From: Undaria pinnatifida
Taxonomy: Eukaryota > Sar > Phaeophyceae > Laminariales > Alariaceae
Assembly (NCBI GenBank): GCA_012845835.1
Contig: JABAKD010000004.1
Coordinates: 6,243,765 to 6,307,764, forward strand
DNA: 64,000 nt
Direction: 5' to 3'
Position 1 is the first letter of the stretch. Each line of letters opens with the position of its first letter. A program made the translations under genes and the position numbers. This document shows, piece after piece, positions 23,636 through 35,378 of the stretch. The notes under the pieces are model-generated. The model made no database searches. It saw only the letters and a list, made by a program, of their open reading frames with translations, and had not been told where the DNA came from.

Positions 23636-24251
23636 CAACAACATGATGTCCTGTATACACAGCATAATATGCCCCCCGAAATGAACAGCCGAATCTGAGT
23701 AAGGCTTGAAATTTTGATACGAGTGTTAATCAACCTTGAGCATGCGCTGTTTCGTACATAGCATTTAGAGTGGTGCTCGCGCCGTTGATAATGGCTTCTT
23801 GTCAACGCGCTCCAATCAGCAAGCCTTACGCATGATCAAGCCGTTTGCTTTTGTTGGCCCTATCCATAATCAGCAATATCCGGTATGGTACAACTGTGCA
23901 GGAGACGCCCAGGCGGGTCGGTTGGGATAAAAGCTGCCTGAGCTCCGTGATCTCAGCCCAATAACATCGTCGAACACGACCTACTGTTCTTCGGCCTGGG
24001 TCAATAATTTGCGAATACCGTTGGGTTTCTTCACTGAGGCACGTTTCTGCTAAAGCCCTTTACAACTGCAACACTGCAACCTTAGTTTGGGGATACATTT
24101 CTCGCAATTACTACAATATTTTTAAAGCCACAATTTAGGAGTGCCACGAGCCTTTAAGGGTGAAATATGATTTTACAGTGCGCGGAAAGGGAGATTTTTG
24201 CGGGCCCTTCATCACGCTAGCCTCCGTTGCTGATGTATGCCGGTCACCCAC

Positions 24252-24416
24252 CTCACAAGCCTTGGCGTAGACGAGCGCACTGTGTTCCCCAAGGTTAACG
24301 GCGGACGTGATCCCGCCCTGTTCCCATGCTGTCTCTTCGTCTTTGAGCCGAAAGTCTTGCGGCGACAGCCATAGAGATAAAATGGCGTTCCACAAAAGTC
24401 CGCACGCTCTCTCCGT
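24252..24416 (-). CDS. CFAP54: CFAP54-like exon 29
   Basis: 55 codons, phase 0, AAG acceptor and GAG|GTGGGT donor. TERACGLLWNAILSLWLSPQ fits the LLQYVCRAVWD helix. AVNLGEHSALVYAKACE closes the exon. A second AG six bases downstream of the chosen acceptor is possible. The following intron (23319-24251) has a partial terminal-repeat element at 23494-23635. Confidence 0.83.
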
Positions 24417-24433
24417 CTTGGCACCGGCACACA

Positions 24434-24640
24434 CGTTTCAACGAGTTCACTATTCAGTGAAAGAGAACTGTGGCTGACAATAAAACTGACATTCCCAAAC
24501 GGGTTCATGGTCCAATGAAAGAGAATGCGACTGACAATTTGCTGATAAGGCTAGTACGCAGGCAACCTCCAAAAGGGTTACGACCGCAACGCACATGAAC
24601 CAAGGCGTTCATGGTTCATTGAAATAGACCGCTGCCGAGG
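24434..24640. repeat. Three-unit tandem repeat next to exon 29
   Basis: Units sharing GTTCA...TTCA.TGAAA(G/T)AGA start near 24434, 24496 and 24602. They lie just upstream of the exon 29 acceptor in gene direction. Confidence 0.6.
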
Positions 24641-25252
24641 AAACGTCAATTTCCAAACGACATAGCTAGTGTATGAGCGGTACGGTTATACCGAGGTTGC
24701 TGCCTGGTTTTATAACTTGGTAGGTGATGAGTTGGTACAAACACATTGGTAGGTGTTAACTCCATCCCTTGACCACCCAGAAGTATCTGATATGGCCCGA
24801 AATATTGGATGTGTCCCGTTTGAAGTTGATCCACCTCAACCAAACGGACGAATAGAGGGCACATCAATACCGACAACAAATAATCTGGTACAGACTTTTT
24901 TTCACAACACTTCACACGTCTGCGAAACTTTTTTCTTTGATGAGGACGAAATACCTGATACGCTAATTGAAGGCTTCGAAGGATACCAATTAGTATTGTA
25001 TCAGTCCTAGTACCGGGGTCTTGACAAGAAATTGCTATACATCGTATATAGTGTTCGATCTCGGGCACTGGGTTTAGTGAACATGTCTCAATACTTGGTG
25101 GCTAGTCATCGCTTTGGTTCTGATTGAATATAGATATATACATCACCTGTAAATGCTAGATTGTTTATCTTCCACCAACTCAAGATGGCAACGACCCGCG
25201 ACATGTACGGGCCTCAATGAAGCACATTTTGCGCACATTTGACCGGTAAAAG

Positions 25253-25513
25253 ATGCGTGCTACGATAGAGGTGGCACGTTTCGTCCGAAATGGTTTCTGA
25301 ACGACGGGGCTCCTTAACCCAAAATCGTCCGAAATAGCATTTGCTTTTATGCAATGATTCTTGTCGTATACCTAGGCCGTGGGGGATTTTCCATCCGTTA
25401 ATTTTTTGTTTCTTGCTTCCAAATCAGTTTTTGGGAGGGGTCATGAGCTCCCCAATGGAGGAACCTCAGAAAAAAACAATGTTTGGTGCACCTCTATCAT
25501 CGTAGCACGCGTC
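25253..25513. mobile_element. Family A terminal-inverted-repeat element (complete)
   Basis: Left end TGCGTGCTACGATAGAGGTG is matched inverted by ...CACCTCTATCATCGTAGCACGCG at the right. Inside are CCTAGGCCGTGGG and a GGAACCTCAG block shared with many other introns here. It has no open frame, so it is a non-autonomous MITE-like element. Confidence 0.8.
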
Positions 25514-25845
25514 AAAAATCCTCCACAATATTCTCCATACTTCATTTCCGTGAGTTAGGTTACTGGTGCGCTGGGGGTGCAATTCGGGAATTTGGGCCAT
25601 TGATAGGAGACCGATGCAGTAGGGGACTGAACACATAATCCAGGCTACAGGGCCGATTGTTATTAGGTTTGCACATTAAACACACCTTATTGAATTACTG
25701 CATCTTGAAGCGGTATCATCCCTGCTGCCGACGTAATATCTACACCTACATCAGCTCTATTTCCGAAGTCCTTATTTCATATTGAATTGATATACCAGCC
25801 CCCTTCGGAAGTCATGTCCACGAAAGCGATCTATTATGGTCTTAC

Positions 25846-26076
25846 CTTTGTCCACGACCGCCCCCATCTCGCTCGGTTGGCTGCTCTCGTTAAATGCATC
25901 ATGGCTTTCGGCAACGAAACAGCCAATGCCGCACGCGCTTTTGTTCGGAAGTCCTCACCAGGTTCTTTTCCATCCCCACTAGCCAAATCTCCGACATCAC
26001 CACCCTCAGGATCAGCCCCGCCACTAGCACCGGTGGAATCAGATTTTTTGGTGTCCGGCCAGGGAGTGCCCTCATC
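25846..26076 (-). CDS. CFAP54: CFAP54-like exon 28
   Basis: 77 codons, phase 0, AAG acceptor and AAG|GTAAGA donor. The first half is a Gly/Asp/Ser linker. The second, SLPKAMMHLTRAANRARWG, matches the family helix carrying a KAM.HF.RAV.LAHR pattern before exon 29. The next intron (24417-25845) holds a complete terminal-repeat element (25253-25513) and a three-unit repeat next to exon 29. Confidence 0.87.
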
Positions 26077-26644
26077 CTTGTCGACGTAACATGGGTGAGG
26101 TTGATTTTGTGAACGGTGCTGTTTGGATAGTGTCACGGGAGGTAGCTACTGCACCCCAACACGAATATACCAAAGAGAAGTGAATCTTGCCTTGTCAACA
26201 CACAAACGCACGCAACATAGGCATCCTTGTCGACCCTGGATAGGTTTGGTCTGCTTTGGGAGCGATAGAGTTTGGATGTAGAGTCACGAGAGCCGTTAGA
26301 ACACCCGGACGCGATCATGCGTGGGAGAGCCAAATTTTGATAGTTTTCACACGAACTCACGCGAGGGAAGGGCACCGAAGCGCCTAGATGTCTTGACAAC
26401 ACCACAGTTCACCCCAGCTATGAAACCTGAATACTATGAACTTGCGCAGTAGGAAATTCGTAACTGTCGACAACGTGTGTCGGGTAGATATTTCGGAAAA
26501 AGTGTAGATGGATGTTAGCCGGTGGACAAAATATATTGTTCGACCAGCTTGATAGGGGTCTCATTTGCTTGGCGCCGTGCAAAATTTTAGACTCGCATTC
26601 GCTTTAAACATTGCCCTGCCATACTTCCCGAATTGAACGATCAC

Positions 26645-26998
26645 CTCAAGCTGGTCAATGATGAGACCCTCGTCGCTCTCAGCCATACTCGAAACGCCGC
26701 CCTTCCCTCTCGCCACCCCTCCCCATTCCTTCTCAAAGATTTCTGCTCCCGTGGCCGAAACACCCGCAAACGGTCCGCTACCGTAGCCCCACGGCCGCTG
26801 TTGTTTTGACGCGTTTACCGTACGCGGGGCTACCATCGGGGAAGCCTCAGTCAGAGGATCAAGGCTGGGAGTACTGAGTTTACTGGCGGCGGAAAAAGCT
26901 AGCTGAAGGGAAGCTTCTCCGAGGATATGCTCCACCTCGGCAAGCCACAACAGTTGTGACGATTCGGCCGGTGACACCGGGAAAGCGCCCAAGTCTTC
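26645..26998 (-). CDS. CFAP54: CFAP54-like exon 27
   Basis: 118 codons, phase 0, CAG acceptor and GAG|GTGATC donor. LLWLAEVEHILGEASLQLAF is a clear helix, followed by a long Ser/Pro/Gly linker (ASKQQRPWGYGSGPFAG) and ESDEGLIIDQLE. The open frame continues past the donor, so the 3' end rests on phase agreement with exon 28. The 567-base intron after it is unassigned. Confidence 0.8.
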
Positions 26999-27666
26999 CT
27001 GTGCTGCAGTCTGTAGAGATGTTGGAGAGGTGCATAAACAGAGCGGATGCGGGGTGCCCGGTGTTATGATAACGTTTAGTTATTTTCTCCATCACCAATC
27101 ATCGTGTAACGGATCGGATGAACCCTTCTGCCCCGGTCGGGGTCCCACCCATACTTCGTCGTCCCATGGGTTTTGTTTGAACCGCTGGCCTAGTGTCGGC
27201 TTGTTTCACCCACGCTTCTTACTTGCCATGTGCTGGTCGCACATCGTCGCATCTTTAACATATACATGACACATGATGCCCGGCATTACGATACTGTGTG
27301 GAATTCATTCATCCACGATACCGAGCGGGCGGGAAGTCGTACCACGGACATAACACCAGATTCAATCGTTTGTGTTGACTAGTAGTGCCCGGAGTTACTG
27401 TGGAAAAATTTAGACGCACGTGTTCATCGCACCAGGCTATAGGCCGTGGCGTTAGTCCAACAAAACCTCCACCAACCACAAATGCCACGTTGAATCCATA
27501 GCATAAATCCTCTACTACCACATCGTCTCCCTTGAGGATGAGAATTCACAATAATTTTTCCTTCTCAATATAACCTCCCCTGATTTTGTATATCAATCAT
27601 TATGTCCCTACCCTATGGAATTTGTTCGTTTGAAACATACTACACGTAAGGGCACCAAGTGCCTAC

Positions 27667-27840
27667 CATCGGTTTGTTCTTCCAGCTGTCTTTCTCAAGG
27701 GTCTTAGCCTCTCCGTCTTTAACCTCAACTTCGCCGCTATCCTGCACGCCGCCCGCCTCGCCCTCTTCCGGTTCGATGGCCGCGAGTGCCACCGGGCAGA
27801 TGTATGGCGTAGTGGTGAGCGCGCCCTCAAGATCCAGAAC
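27667..27840 (-). CDS. CFAP54: CFAP54-like exon 26
   Basis: 58 codons, phase 0, TAG acceptor and ATG|GTAGGC donor. VLDLEGALTTTPYICPVALA is followed by an acidic Gly-rich segment ending SWKNKPM. It reads as a loop-rich connector. The next intron (26999-27666) has no recognised content. Confidence 0.75.
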
Positions 27841-28457
27841 CTAAATTGGGAATTTGGGAATCGTCCACGATCCAGACGTTTTTAAAAGCATACATACGGT
27901 AGTTAAGACTAGAACAACAAAGAGTAGAACATTATCGACGAGGTAAACATTTTTCAACGCACCGATGGGGTAGCCAATGTCAAGCGCGCCAAGCTAGATT
28001 GACATATGGTCACCAAGGAAGACGCTCTTGAAATCACGCATACGGTAGCGGAGGTAGCATGGAATGTGTGTGCAGTTTATTGCTTCACCGGGGTATGGTG
28101 CTTGATAAGAGGTAGGACCACGTTGTGCGTACCGCTCGCAGCGTTGATAACTTTAATTTCTCTGTCTGAATACTAAAGTTGGACGTCGGCTGTGCTTATC
28201 CCATTTACCACGGCAAAACCGAAAGCCCCTCTAACTCCAAGCAACTTGTCCCCCAAAGGAAGACACAGTTTGGAGGAGGTTAGGATTCGGCAGCATATGT
28301 CCTACATGTTGCTGACACACTTTCAGTATACGCGTAGTATATACTGCCAAATGCCTTTCACGGGCTGTACACCTTGCGTGGCACCAGCAAATACCCCAAG
28401 CGTTGTTGACGGGCACACTCAATCTCTACGGCCAAACCTTCCTCATGGAAGATGTAC

Positions 28458-28583
28458 CTTGCAGGTAAGCGGCTCGAGATCCGAAGTGTTGAGAAGGGAG
28501 AATCGGCTTGCCAGCGCCTCCGCGCTCTCAGCGTTGCCCCCCGTGCCGGTGCTCCCAATGGCTGGTTCAAGCCAGGAGATGAC
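28458..28583 (-). CDS. CFAP54: CFAP54-like exon 25
   Basis: 42 codons, phase 0, CAG acceptor and AAG|GTACAT donor. The peptide runs VISWLEPAIGSTGTGG to LLNTSDLEPLTCK. Phase and splice signals are good, though no family block was recognised. The next 617-base intron shows nothing recognised. Confidence 0.72.
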
Positions 28584-28661
28584 CTGTGACATAGTGACTG
28601 CACTTCAGCGTCCCCTTTGTCAATACTATTTCGATCTACCATCCTGACAATATGAAGCATG

Positions 28662-28741
28662 CGCTTGGCGGGGTTTGAACTCACACACCTCAGACTCAAA
28701 GTCCAACCCACGAATGTCAAGTACTAATCAACCACTGCCGA
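28662..28741 (-). tRNA. tRNA-Gln(UUG)-like sequence, probably pseudogene or SINE head
   Basis: On the minus strand TTGGA-CTTTGAG-TCTGA folds as an anticodon arm with UUG, preceded by an A-box-like TGGTTGATTAGTAC and followed by a B-box-like GAGTTCAAACCCC. The spacing between D and anticodon arms is too long, and the acceptor and T stems pair poorly. I doubt it is functional. Confidence 0.4.
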
Positions 28742-29313
28742 TAACAATTGTCAGACTGGCAAACCGTAACCGCTGGCGCACTTCATCGCAGTCATGCCAA
28801 ACCACGGCTTAGCTTTCTAGTAAAATGTATTTCGTTGTGGGGCATTTCACATATCTGTCTATTATATGTTCCACGTGCGTGCACGATGCATGCAGCAGGC
28901 AGAGAGGCATGGGCAGATGCCCCTACAAGTTAGGGTTGCATCTGGAACCTCTGAGGGCAGGATATGCGTGTTTTCATGATGACTTGCTACCCGGGTTAAA
29001 CGTCAAGTGGACCACAGGGACGACACACGATGCCGTATTCCATATCCAATGGGAAGTTTCCCTGGAAAATGGTGCGCACATGCGCGAAATCTAGCCGTTA
29101 ACCCTTCTCCAGATTCTACCATTACGCTCTTACAGTCTCTTTCCCACTGTATTATCTTTATGCCCGGGGTCCCGTGCAAAAATGGTTGATTTGCCAGCTG
29201 AAATGTTTTTTTTGCAACTTGTAGACGAACACCAAAACATTCAGAGTCTGTGGTGTGAAATTGGAGCACCAGGTTTTTCACGCATATGTGTCTAGGGCGT
29301 TCAACCTCCGCAC

Positions 29314-29463
29314 CTGTGGGGCCATGCCGCGATCTAGGGCGATTCGGCACACTCTGCACACGAGGCGGATCCGATCAGGGTGAAAAACCAAGGGTCTTTC
29401 CATCAGTAGCCCCCACGCTTTCGCCGGGTCTTTGTCGGCCGTTGAAATGACCTGCTCGACTGC
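29314..29463 (-). CDS. CFAP54: CFAP54-like exon 24
   Basis: 50 codons, phase 0, donor CAG|GTGCGG. DKDPAKAWGLLMERPLVFHP and IRLVCRVCRIALDRG form helices with the Trp and Arg pattern seen elsewhere in this protein. The acceptor (AAG) is my best choice. Another in-frame CAG 12 bases later is possible. The following intron (28584-29313) contains the tRNA-Gln-like sequence. Confidence 0.78.
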
Positions 29464-30269
29464 CTTCAGAAGCGAAACGTCGGGGCCAAACATGTCCGGG
29501 AGGGTGAATATCGTGAACGAGCGATCGTTGGGATACTACTGAATAATATTTCAAACCGTTTCAGAGGCTACCCTCCACTGTCCGCATTAATTGATTTCAG
29601 CTGTCTTCATGTAGATCAGGACTGCGGTAGGGAAGCATGTGGTTGCCTTTGAACAGCGACTCGAGGCCACTTGCAGAAGCGGCGGATACCCTACTATTTT
29701 TCAACTTGTCAACCTTGTTCGTGTTCGTGGTATAACAATATTTCGCGAAGTTTTGCCCTCGATTTGTTGTTAGCGTCGGTCGTCATAAAATGGGGTTGCA
29801 CACGCACCCGTGACCTTGTGACAGATCTAAAGAGTATCAACGCATATATCGTTGATTTTAGTGAACAGCGCTTCAGAGTTTCGTCGCATATATCCTTGGG
29901 ATAAGACAGAGCGTCACAGGCTTGGTGCAGATACCCTTGGGATTGCCGACGACAAGCGAATAATATCACTCTCGGCAAGAGGCCGAGCTTAGGCGCTGTC
30001 CTCATTGCGTGCTCTGCTCGAGTACGATCACTTGTTGTGTGGTCACTGAGACAGTGCCCGTCGTGGAGCTGTACAGGTGTGAACTGCATTCGGGGGCCTA
30101 TGACGATATGTTGGTCTCCACTGTCAATATCTACGTGTCTTCACCCCATTGTCACATCTCACACAGCGATGCATGTTCTGATGAGTTCTAATTAGTGCAG
30201 CGATTATGGTGGACGCGCGTTATGACACGGGTAGCATGGTGGATGCGTGTTATGACACGGGTAGCACGG

Positions 30270-30519
30270 TCTGTATTTTTGCTGAGGGATGGGGCTCCTC
30301 CTCAACCGAGGAATCACCCAACATCTTTGGAATACAATCTACGTTTCACTACGTACTTGATTCGTTGCATATACCTAGGCCATGGGACCGCTCATCGGGT
30401 TGCACTTCAAGTTATCCTCAACTCCCGTCGTTGGTGAGGGTATAAAACTCCTAAAGTGAAGAGCTCCGCCATATGGGAGCTCCGCAATGTGTAAGTGCAC
30501 CCGTACCGTAGCACGCTTC
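30270..30519. mobile_element. Family A element abutting exon 23 donor
   Basis: Left end GGGTAGCACGG, inner CCTAGGCCATGGGA, right end GCACCCGTACCGTAGCACGC. It stops about ten bases from the donor of exon 23. The 30 bases before it form a two-copy GTGTTATGACACGGGTAGCA repeat. Confidence 0.65.
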
Positions 30520-30529
30520 GCCACTGTAC

Positions 30530-30772
30530 CTGCAGCGACGCAGTCGAAGAAATGACCCGACCCCGCTCTTCCTCGCCTCCCCCGTCAGCTTCCCCAGGAG
30601 GTTCCCCAGTCGCTGGTTCGCTCATACCAAGCGCTTTCCGCAACTTCAGCAATGCATCGTCCCCCATCCCATACCCTGGTAATCCCATCCAAACCTCCAC
30701 TAGCGCCAGTTGCGAGGGAACGTCGCCATCCCACGCCGCACCGTCCTCCCCGTGCGCGTCGGACGCCGCGAC
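30530..30772 (-). CDS. CFAP54: CFAP54-like exon 23
   Basis: 81 codons, phase 0, CAG acceptor and CAG|GTACAG donor. LALVEVWMGLPGYGMGDDAL leads into LLKLRKALGM and a Gly/Glu-rich tail. No family block was recalled for it. A terminal-repeat element ends only about ten bases past the donor. Upstream in that intron (29464-30529) lies 29.5-30.2 kb of unassigned sequence. Confidence 0.75.
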
Positions 30773-31011
30773 CTGCAGGAATTTGTAGCTGTGGGTTATC
30801 CGTAGAAACGAAATATGTTACTGCCGCCTACATGTTGAAGTCGCCTTCGTTACTGCCTCAACCGTCCTGTCAGCTTGCAGCGGACGCTCAAAGGTTTTAC
30901 ATTGCGGCAGCTGTAATAGTTCGTGCAATTATTCGTCCGCACATATTTTCCCATTCCCTGCCAGATGTACGGTATCAAACAAATACCAGGTAGGCGTTTG
31001 GTGACGCTGAC

Positions 31012-31086
31012 CTGGGTGTGTAAGGCGGCCACACAGTCGGTGAACAAAACAGCTTTAGGGAAGGCGCGGGTCATACAAACTGAACG
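31012..31086 (-). CDS. CFAP54: CFAP54-like exon 22
   Basis: 25 codons, phase 0, donor CAG|GTCAGC. RSVCMTRAFPKAVLFTDCVA ends ALHTQ. A second in-frame CAG acceptor at 31101 would add five residues, so the exact start is open. Position and helix pattern fit the family, but the match is loose. The next intron is only 239 bases. Confidence 0.65.
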
Positions 31087-31830
31087 CTGTACACGGAATG
31101 CCTGGCGCACTTCACGTTCGCAAGACCTCGAACTCTAATGCGCTTCGTATGCGTGTTGGTTGCAGATGACTGATGTATGGCATTTCCGATAAGGAAAAGC
31201 GGAACCCCCAAGACAACATAAGAAAATACTGCACAACTACAGTGTCTAATAGTTTCCTTACCTACCATAAAAAAACGAACGCAAGCCGCCCGTTTTTATA
31301 GTAGACAACCACTGTGCTACCGCGGGTGGCTCCGTCGTTCTGTCCGTGCACGAATCTGAGTACCACCATGAGTTTGAAGTTTTGGTTGGGCAGGGATACA
31401 CCAAATACTTTTTAGGCGCCTCACCTTGACACGCTCCGTATCTCGCGAACAATCAGTCTTCAGCAGTAGACTATACTGGTGATTATAAGCTGAAACTCTC
31501 CCCCGACGAATTCTCCCGGCCTCGTTATGAGTCCAATATTTTCGTAAAACGTTACAGTAATGGGTTTCCAACGATGTTGGTTATTTCCTCAGTCGAGGAG
31601 CCCCGACAGACAGAAATAATGTGCTGGCCGAAATGTGCTACCCTTATCGTATCTTGCATCGGTTGCTGACCTTGAAGACGACCGTCTCGGGGTCACTGGG
31701 GTCAAGGCTTGGGCCATTCTCCAAGAGTGCAGTCTGCGCTGACGCTGTTTCTCCAATATCGTGGCCTTTAATAGTGATCTGCGTTGCAGGTCAGGTGAAC
31801 GTTTTGCGCATTAGATAAGATCAAAGAGGG

Positions 31831-32079
31831 AGTCGTTTTACGGTAGCCCCCCCAACGTTTCTTTAACGAAATCGCCGGTTTCAAAACCAGCTCCCGGTCG
31901 TATTTCCTGAAATACGGTGTCCCTCGACACCCCGACGTCGTCGATCGATAGGCCTTTTCACACAAGAAAATACATGGATACCCTGTTTTCAATTGAATCC
32001 TTTCTTGTGTTGAGCAGCCATGAAACGTTCGTTAAAGAAAATCGCTGGTTGTTGCAGGGGGCTATCGTAGAATCAGTCG
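31831..32079 (+). mobile_element. Family C terminal-inverted-repeat element
   Basis: AGTCGTTTTACGGTAGCCCC at the left and GGGGGCTATCGTAGAATCAG at the right. The interior matches 33569-33821 in reverse orientation (CGATCGATAG, GACGTCG, CCTTTCTTGTG). Confidence 0.75.
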
Positions 32080-32548
32080 AGGCTGGTCGAAAACATTGCG
32101 TTACAGGTCAGGCAAAAGCTTGAACGTAACATGGAGTCAACGGGTTAAACTGAAAAAAAATTGAGCCGTCCATCGAGTTGGACAAATACTCTCGGCCTTA
32201 AAACAGTTTCTACATTGCGTGAATTGTGGATGGGACATCTCCATGGGACTATCGCTTGCACATAAAAAACGCAGCAAGTCCACGCCACTAGATAATTATT
32301 TTGATTTTGAACATCACGGTGCATCAAAGGCACCGCAACACGTTTTGTAGGCAGGCATGACGAAGACGCCAGCCTCTTCAGTGGAACAATTGAATTCAGC
32401 CAGCGGTTAGTGCTAGCCAGTTAGCTATACTCACGGTCAAACATCTGTGACATTCTCTTCTTAAGCACATCAGCACAGTAGTCCTGATCACTGAAATCGA
32501 TGTCGAAGCGTTTGCACGCGACTTGCTAAAGATGGGTCGGATGTTCAC

Positions 32549-32641
32549 CTGATGAGCAAGGCACGCAAACGTTGTCTTCATGGCGGCATCCCAGTTTTCC
32601 TTTGGCGCCAGCGATAGACACTGGTGAAGCCCACACAGGAC
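32549..32641 (-). CDS. CFAP54: CFAP54-like exon 21
   Basis: 31 codons, phase 0, a textbook pyrimidine-rich CAG acceptor and a CAG|GTGAAC donor. VLCGLHQCLSLAPKENWDAA matches the QVVKKCLVVLQEIP helix of CFAP54. The following intron (31087-32548) contains a complete family C element (31831-32079) and a terminal-repeat remnant at 31561-31660. Confidence 0.87.
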
Positions 32642-32877
32642 CTGGGGAGAAAGGTAAGCAGCGTATTCATCCCGTTGAGAAGGGTCAGGAGGAAGTGGAG
32701 TGGACCAGCCTACGAAAACGCGGCCTTTATCACTGCACTCTACAAATGTCGGAGACAAAACCCACGATCCTAGCCTTTAAAGCGGTCCCAAATGATGTAA
32801 AACCCTCATCAAACACGGAGAATGACTACGAACAACTACAGACCTAACATTCAACATATACTACGGGAATAACATAT

Positions 32878-33141
32878 ACTACGGCAATGAGGCACCATAA
32901 TGTTCTGGGGATCCTCATTACGAGAGCTCTATGCTCTATGCCCCATCCAAACGCTGAGTTTGACAAGAGACGACAAAACGTGCTAATCGATGAGAAATAC
33001 GATGCTTAGGCAAACAACGAAAACTATGTAAACCACAAAGGACACTCCAACCATATTGGGTAAGTTCTTGGTTCGGGACCCCCCGTCAGTCGTACATAGC
33101 TTTTTGGAATAAGTTACACTTATTATCGCGGCACCCGTCTG
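32878..33141. mobile_element. Family A element (diverged)
   Basis: Begins near ACTACGGCAATGAGGCACC and ends TTATTATCGCGGCACCCGTC. Inside are GGGGATCCTCATTACGAG and GGGACCCCCCGTCAGTC. Confidence 0.5.
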
Positions 33142-33568
33142 CAGCAGATTACTGGTGCAAATTATTGGCTGATCTTAAGATCTGCTAAGGTTAGGGACGA
33201 ACGCACCATGCCAATAGCTGCGTCAAAAAATGACCAAAATATGTGAAACGTCCGCTGAACAGCGACTAATATCTCGGACAATCGCGGACCGGCGTGGCCA
33301 CGGGAATCCTTCCTATGTCATGACCTAGGTGCTGTGATATGCAGTAGAGCCCCGCGAATAAGACCCAACTCCAAGGCTACGGTTGTACAAGTACAGTATT
33401 ATATACCCCTGATTTCTTCACTACCGAATATAGGCCGCTCACGCGAGTGGCTCTGTACCTCGCTAAAGCTGGACTTAAACAAGAACAACGTTGGCGTAGC
33501 GTACCAGCTAACTCCATGGCAGCGGTGCCTATCGTGCAACAAAATGGCGCGTTAAAGCAAGGTTGAAA

Positions 33569-33821
33569 GACTGACTCTACGATAGCCCCCACAAAATCCA
33601 GCGATTTTCTTCAACGAACGTTTCATGGCTGCTCGACACAAGGAAGGATGCTATTCAAAACAAGGTATCCATATGTTTCTTCCGTGCGCAAAGGTCTATC
33701 GATCGATGACGTCGGGGTGTCAAGGGACACCGTGTTTCAGGAGATACGACCGGGAGCTGGTATTTGAAACCGGCGATTTCGTTGAAGAAAAGCTGGGGGA
33801 GGGCTACCATAGGACGACTCG
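33569..33821 (-). mobile_element. Family C element, inverted relative to 31831
   Basis: GACTGACTCTACGATAGCCC at the left and GGAGGGCTACCATAGGACGA at the right. It is the reverse complement of the 31831 copy at most positions over 250 bases. Confidence 0.75.
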
Positions 33822-34299
33822 AAAAAGTGTTGGTTTCCTACTCGCGCGAGGCTACAAAGAGACGTCCCTACCGTAGCCGTCCTCCGAATCCAATGAAAAG
33901 CTTAAGGTTATGTTTCGGGGACGGCAATAATCTGAATAAAAAACACTCTTGGTATACACTACGCTGTTTTCAAGGACTTGGAAAAAGTGAAGTTGACTTC
34001 TGATATTGACTAGCCTGTGCTCAAGGTTGCTCAAGATTGGTGTCACAATATGGCTTGAGGCCTTGCTCAAATCACAAGGGCCTTCTTGTTGGCGGGGTCG
34101 TACTGTATGTGTTTTACGCCGTCAATCATTGCTATTTCATCCTGCTAGCGGTGTACGTTTGCCAGACTACCAGATACCTCTATTCGCGGGAACTGGTGGA
34201 CCGTTGGGGTCACAGTGCGAATGCTAAACGGTCCTTACACGTCGGTCCAGATTGATACTACGCAAAGCATGGCTCGCCGGCGTATCCATCGCGCCTTGC

Positions 34300-34455
34300 C
34301 TGAAAAAGGAGATGGCCCATAGCGGGTATCCTCAGCAGCGGTAGCAGGAGGTGGTACGATCTCCATACGCCGCGAGCAACGAGATCCCAGTCTTTTAAAA
34401 GCACCGCCAATTCGCACGCTAGCAAAAGCCGCTTCAGGCTGACCAAGGAGCACAC
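34300..34455 (-). CDS. CFAP54: CFAP54-like exon 20 (GC donor)
   Basis: 52 codons, phase 0. VCSLVSLKRLLLACELAVLL matches QIARLAECERMLVALELSNFL, and YHLLLPLLRIPAMGHLLFQ continues the GLLAPMIYHKIPAV.VVQ helix. The donor is CAG|GCAAGG, so the next intron is GC-AG. Continuity into VLCGLHQCLSL of exon 21 supports this boundary. Intron 32642-34299 contains family C and family B pieces plus a terminal-repeat element. Confidence 0.9.
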
Positions 34456-34743
34456 CTGTTTAACAGTTGGTCCCGGGTCATGGAGTTCTTGGCGTGATGA
34501 CATGGTAATGATGGCGGTTTCACGTTCTCTGAGCATTAAGCACTTGAAGGGTTGCCGTGTGAGTTTGTTGACCACACCAACGATATCACTAATCGCCCGA
34601 TTACCGGACACGGTGACATCAGCAAAACAGGAGCGGAGGGACTTGGTTGGGGCGCTGCCTTGGCTCCATAACGCATCATTGGGGGAATTCGATACTCATG
34701 ATGCGATAGGGGGGAGCATTCATCAACCATAATGTTTTTTCCA

Positions 34744-35000
34744 AACGTGTGCTACAATAGAGGCAGCACTTTTCGTGGGAGATTTTGTTTCTGATTGAAG
34801 GGGCTCGTTAACCCCAATCGTCGGAAACGGGCCATTTTTTTTGCATGATTCCCGTCGTATACCTGGTGTACCTAAGCCATGGGATTTTGTATCGGGTCAA
34901 AGACGGTTTTTTTTCCGAGATCAGTTTTAGGAGAAGTCTTAAGCTACGAAACAAGGAACCTCAGAAATAAAGTGGTGCAACCTCTATCGTCGCACGCGTT
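34744..35000. mobile_element. Family A element (complete)
   Basis: Ends ACGTGTGCTACAATAGAGGC and ...CCTCTATCGTCGCACGCGT. The interior aligns with the 25253 copy in the same orientation. Confidence 0.78.
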
Positions 35001-35282
35001 CCCCGACGGGGCCCCTCAACTAAGGAACTACTTGGTTAGAACACTAGAACACTCTTTGGGTTTCACAATATTGCTCCTTGCATCGCCAGACTATGGTATT
35101 GCTAATCGAGTGTCACATTTTATTTTGTTGGCGTAATCCCGTGTTTATGACAAATAGAGCTCGTCAAACGAACAGTCTCAGAACATGTGAGTGCAGTCGC
35201 CCATGTACCATGCGCCATGACAGAGGGAGACTCGACTGAAACACTACCGAAAATCCATAGCGTGCTGTTGAGAGCACTTCAC

Positions 35283-35378
35283 CTGCTCTTCAAGGGAGGC
35301 GCCGCCGCCGCCGCCGACAACGCATCCCGCTTTTGTCATCGCTTCCCCGTCCGACGTGTCAACCAGCACGAAGCAGAC
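35283..35378 (-). CDS. CFAP54: CFAP54-like exon 19
   Basis: 32 codons, phase 0, CAG acceptor and CAG|GTGAAG donor. VCFVLVDTSDGEAMTKAGC matches MFIKSIFIATDI...E. in the family. A Gly run and SLEEQ follow. The next intron (34456-35282) holds a terminal-repeat element at 34744-35000. Confidence 0.82.
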
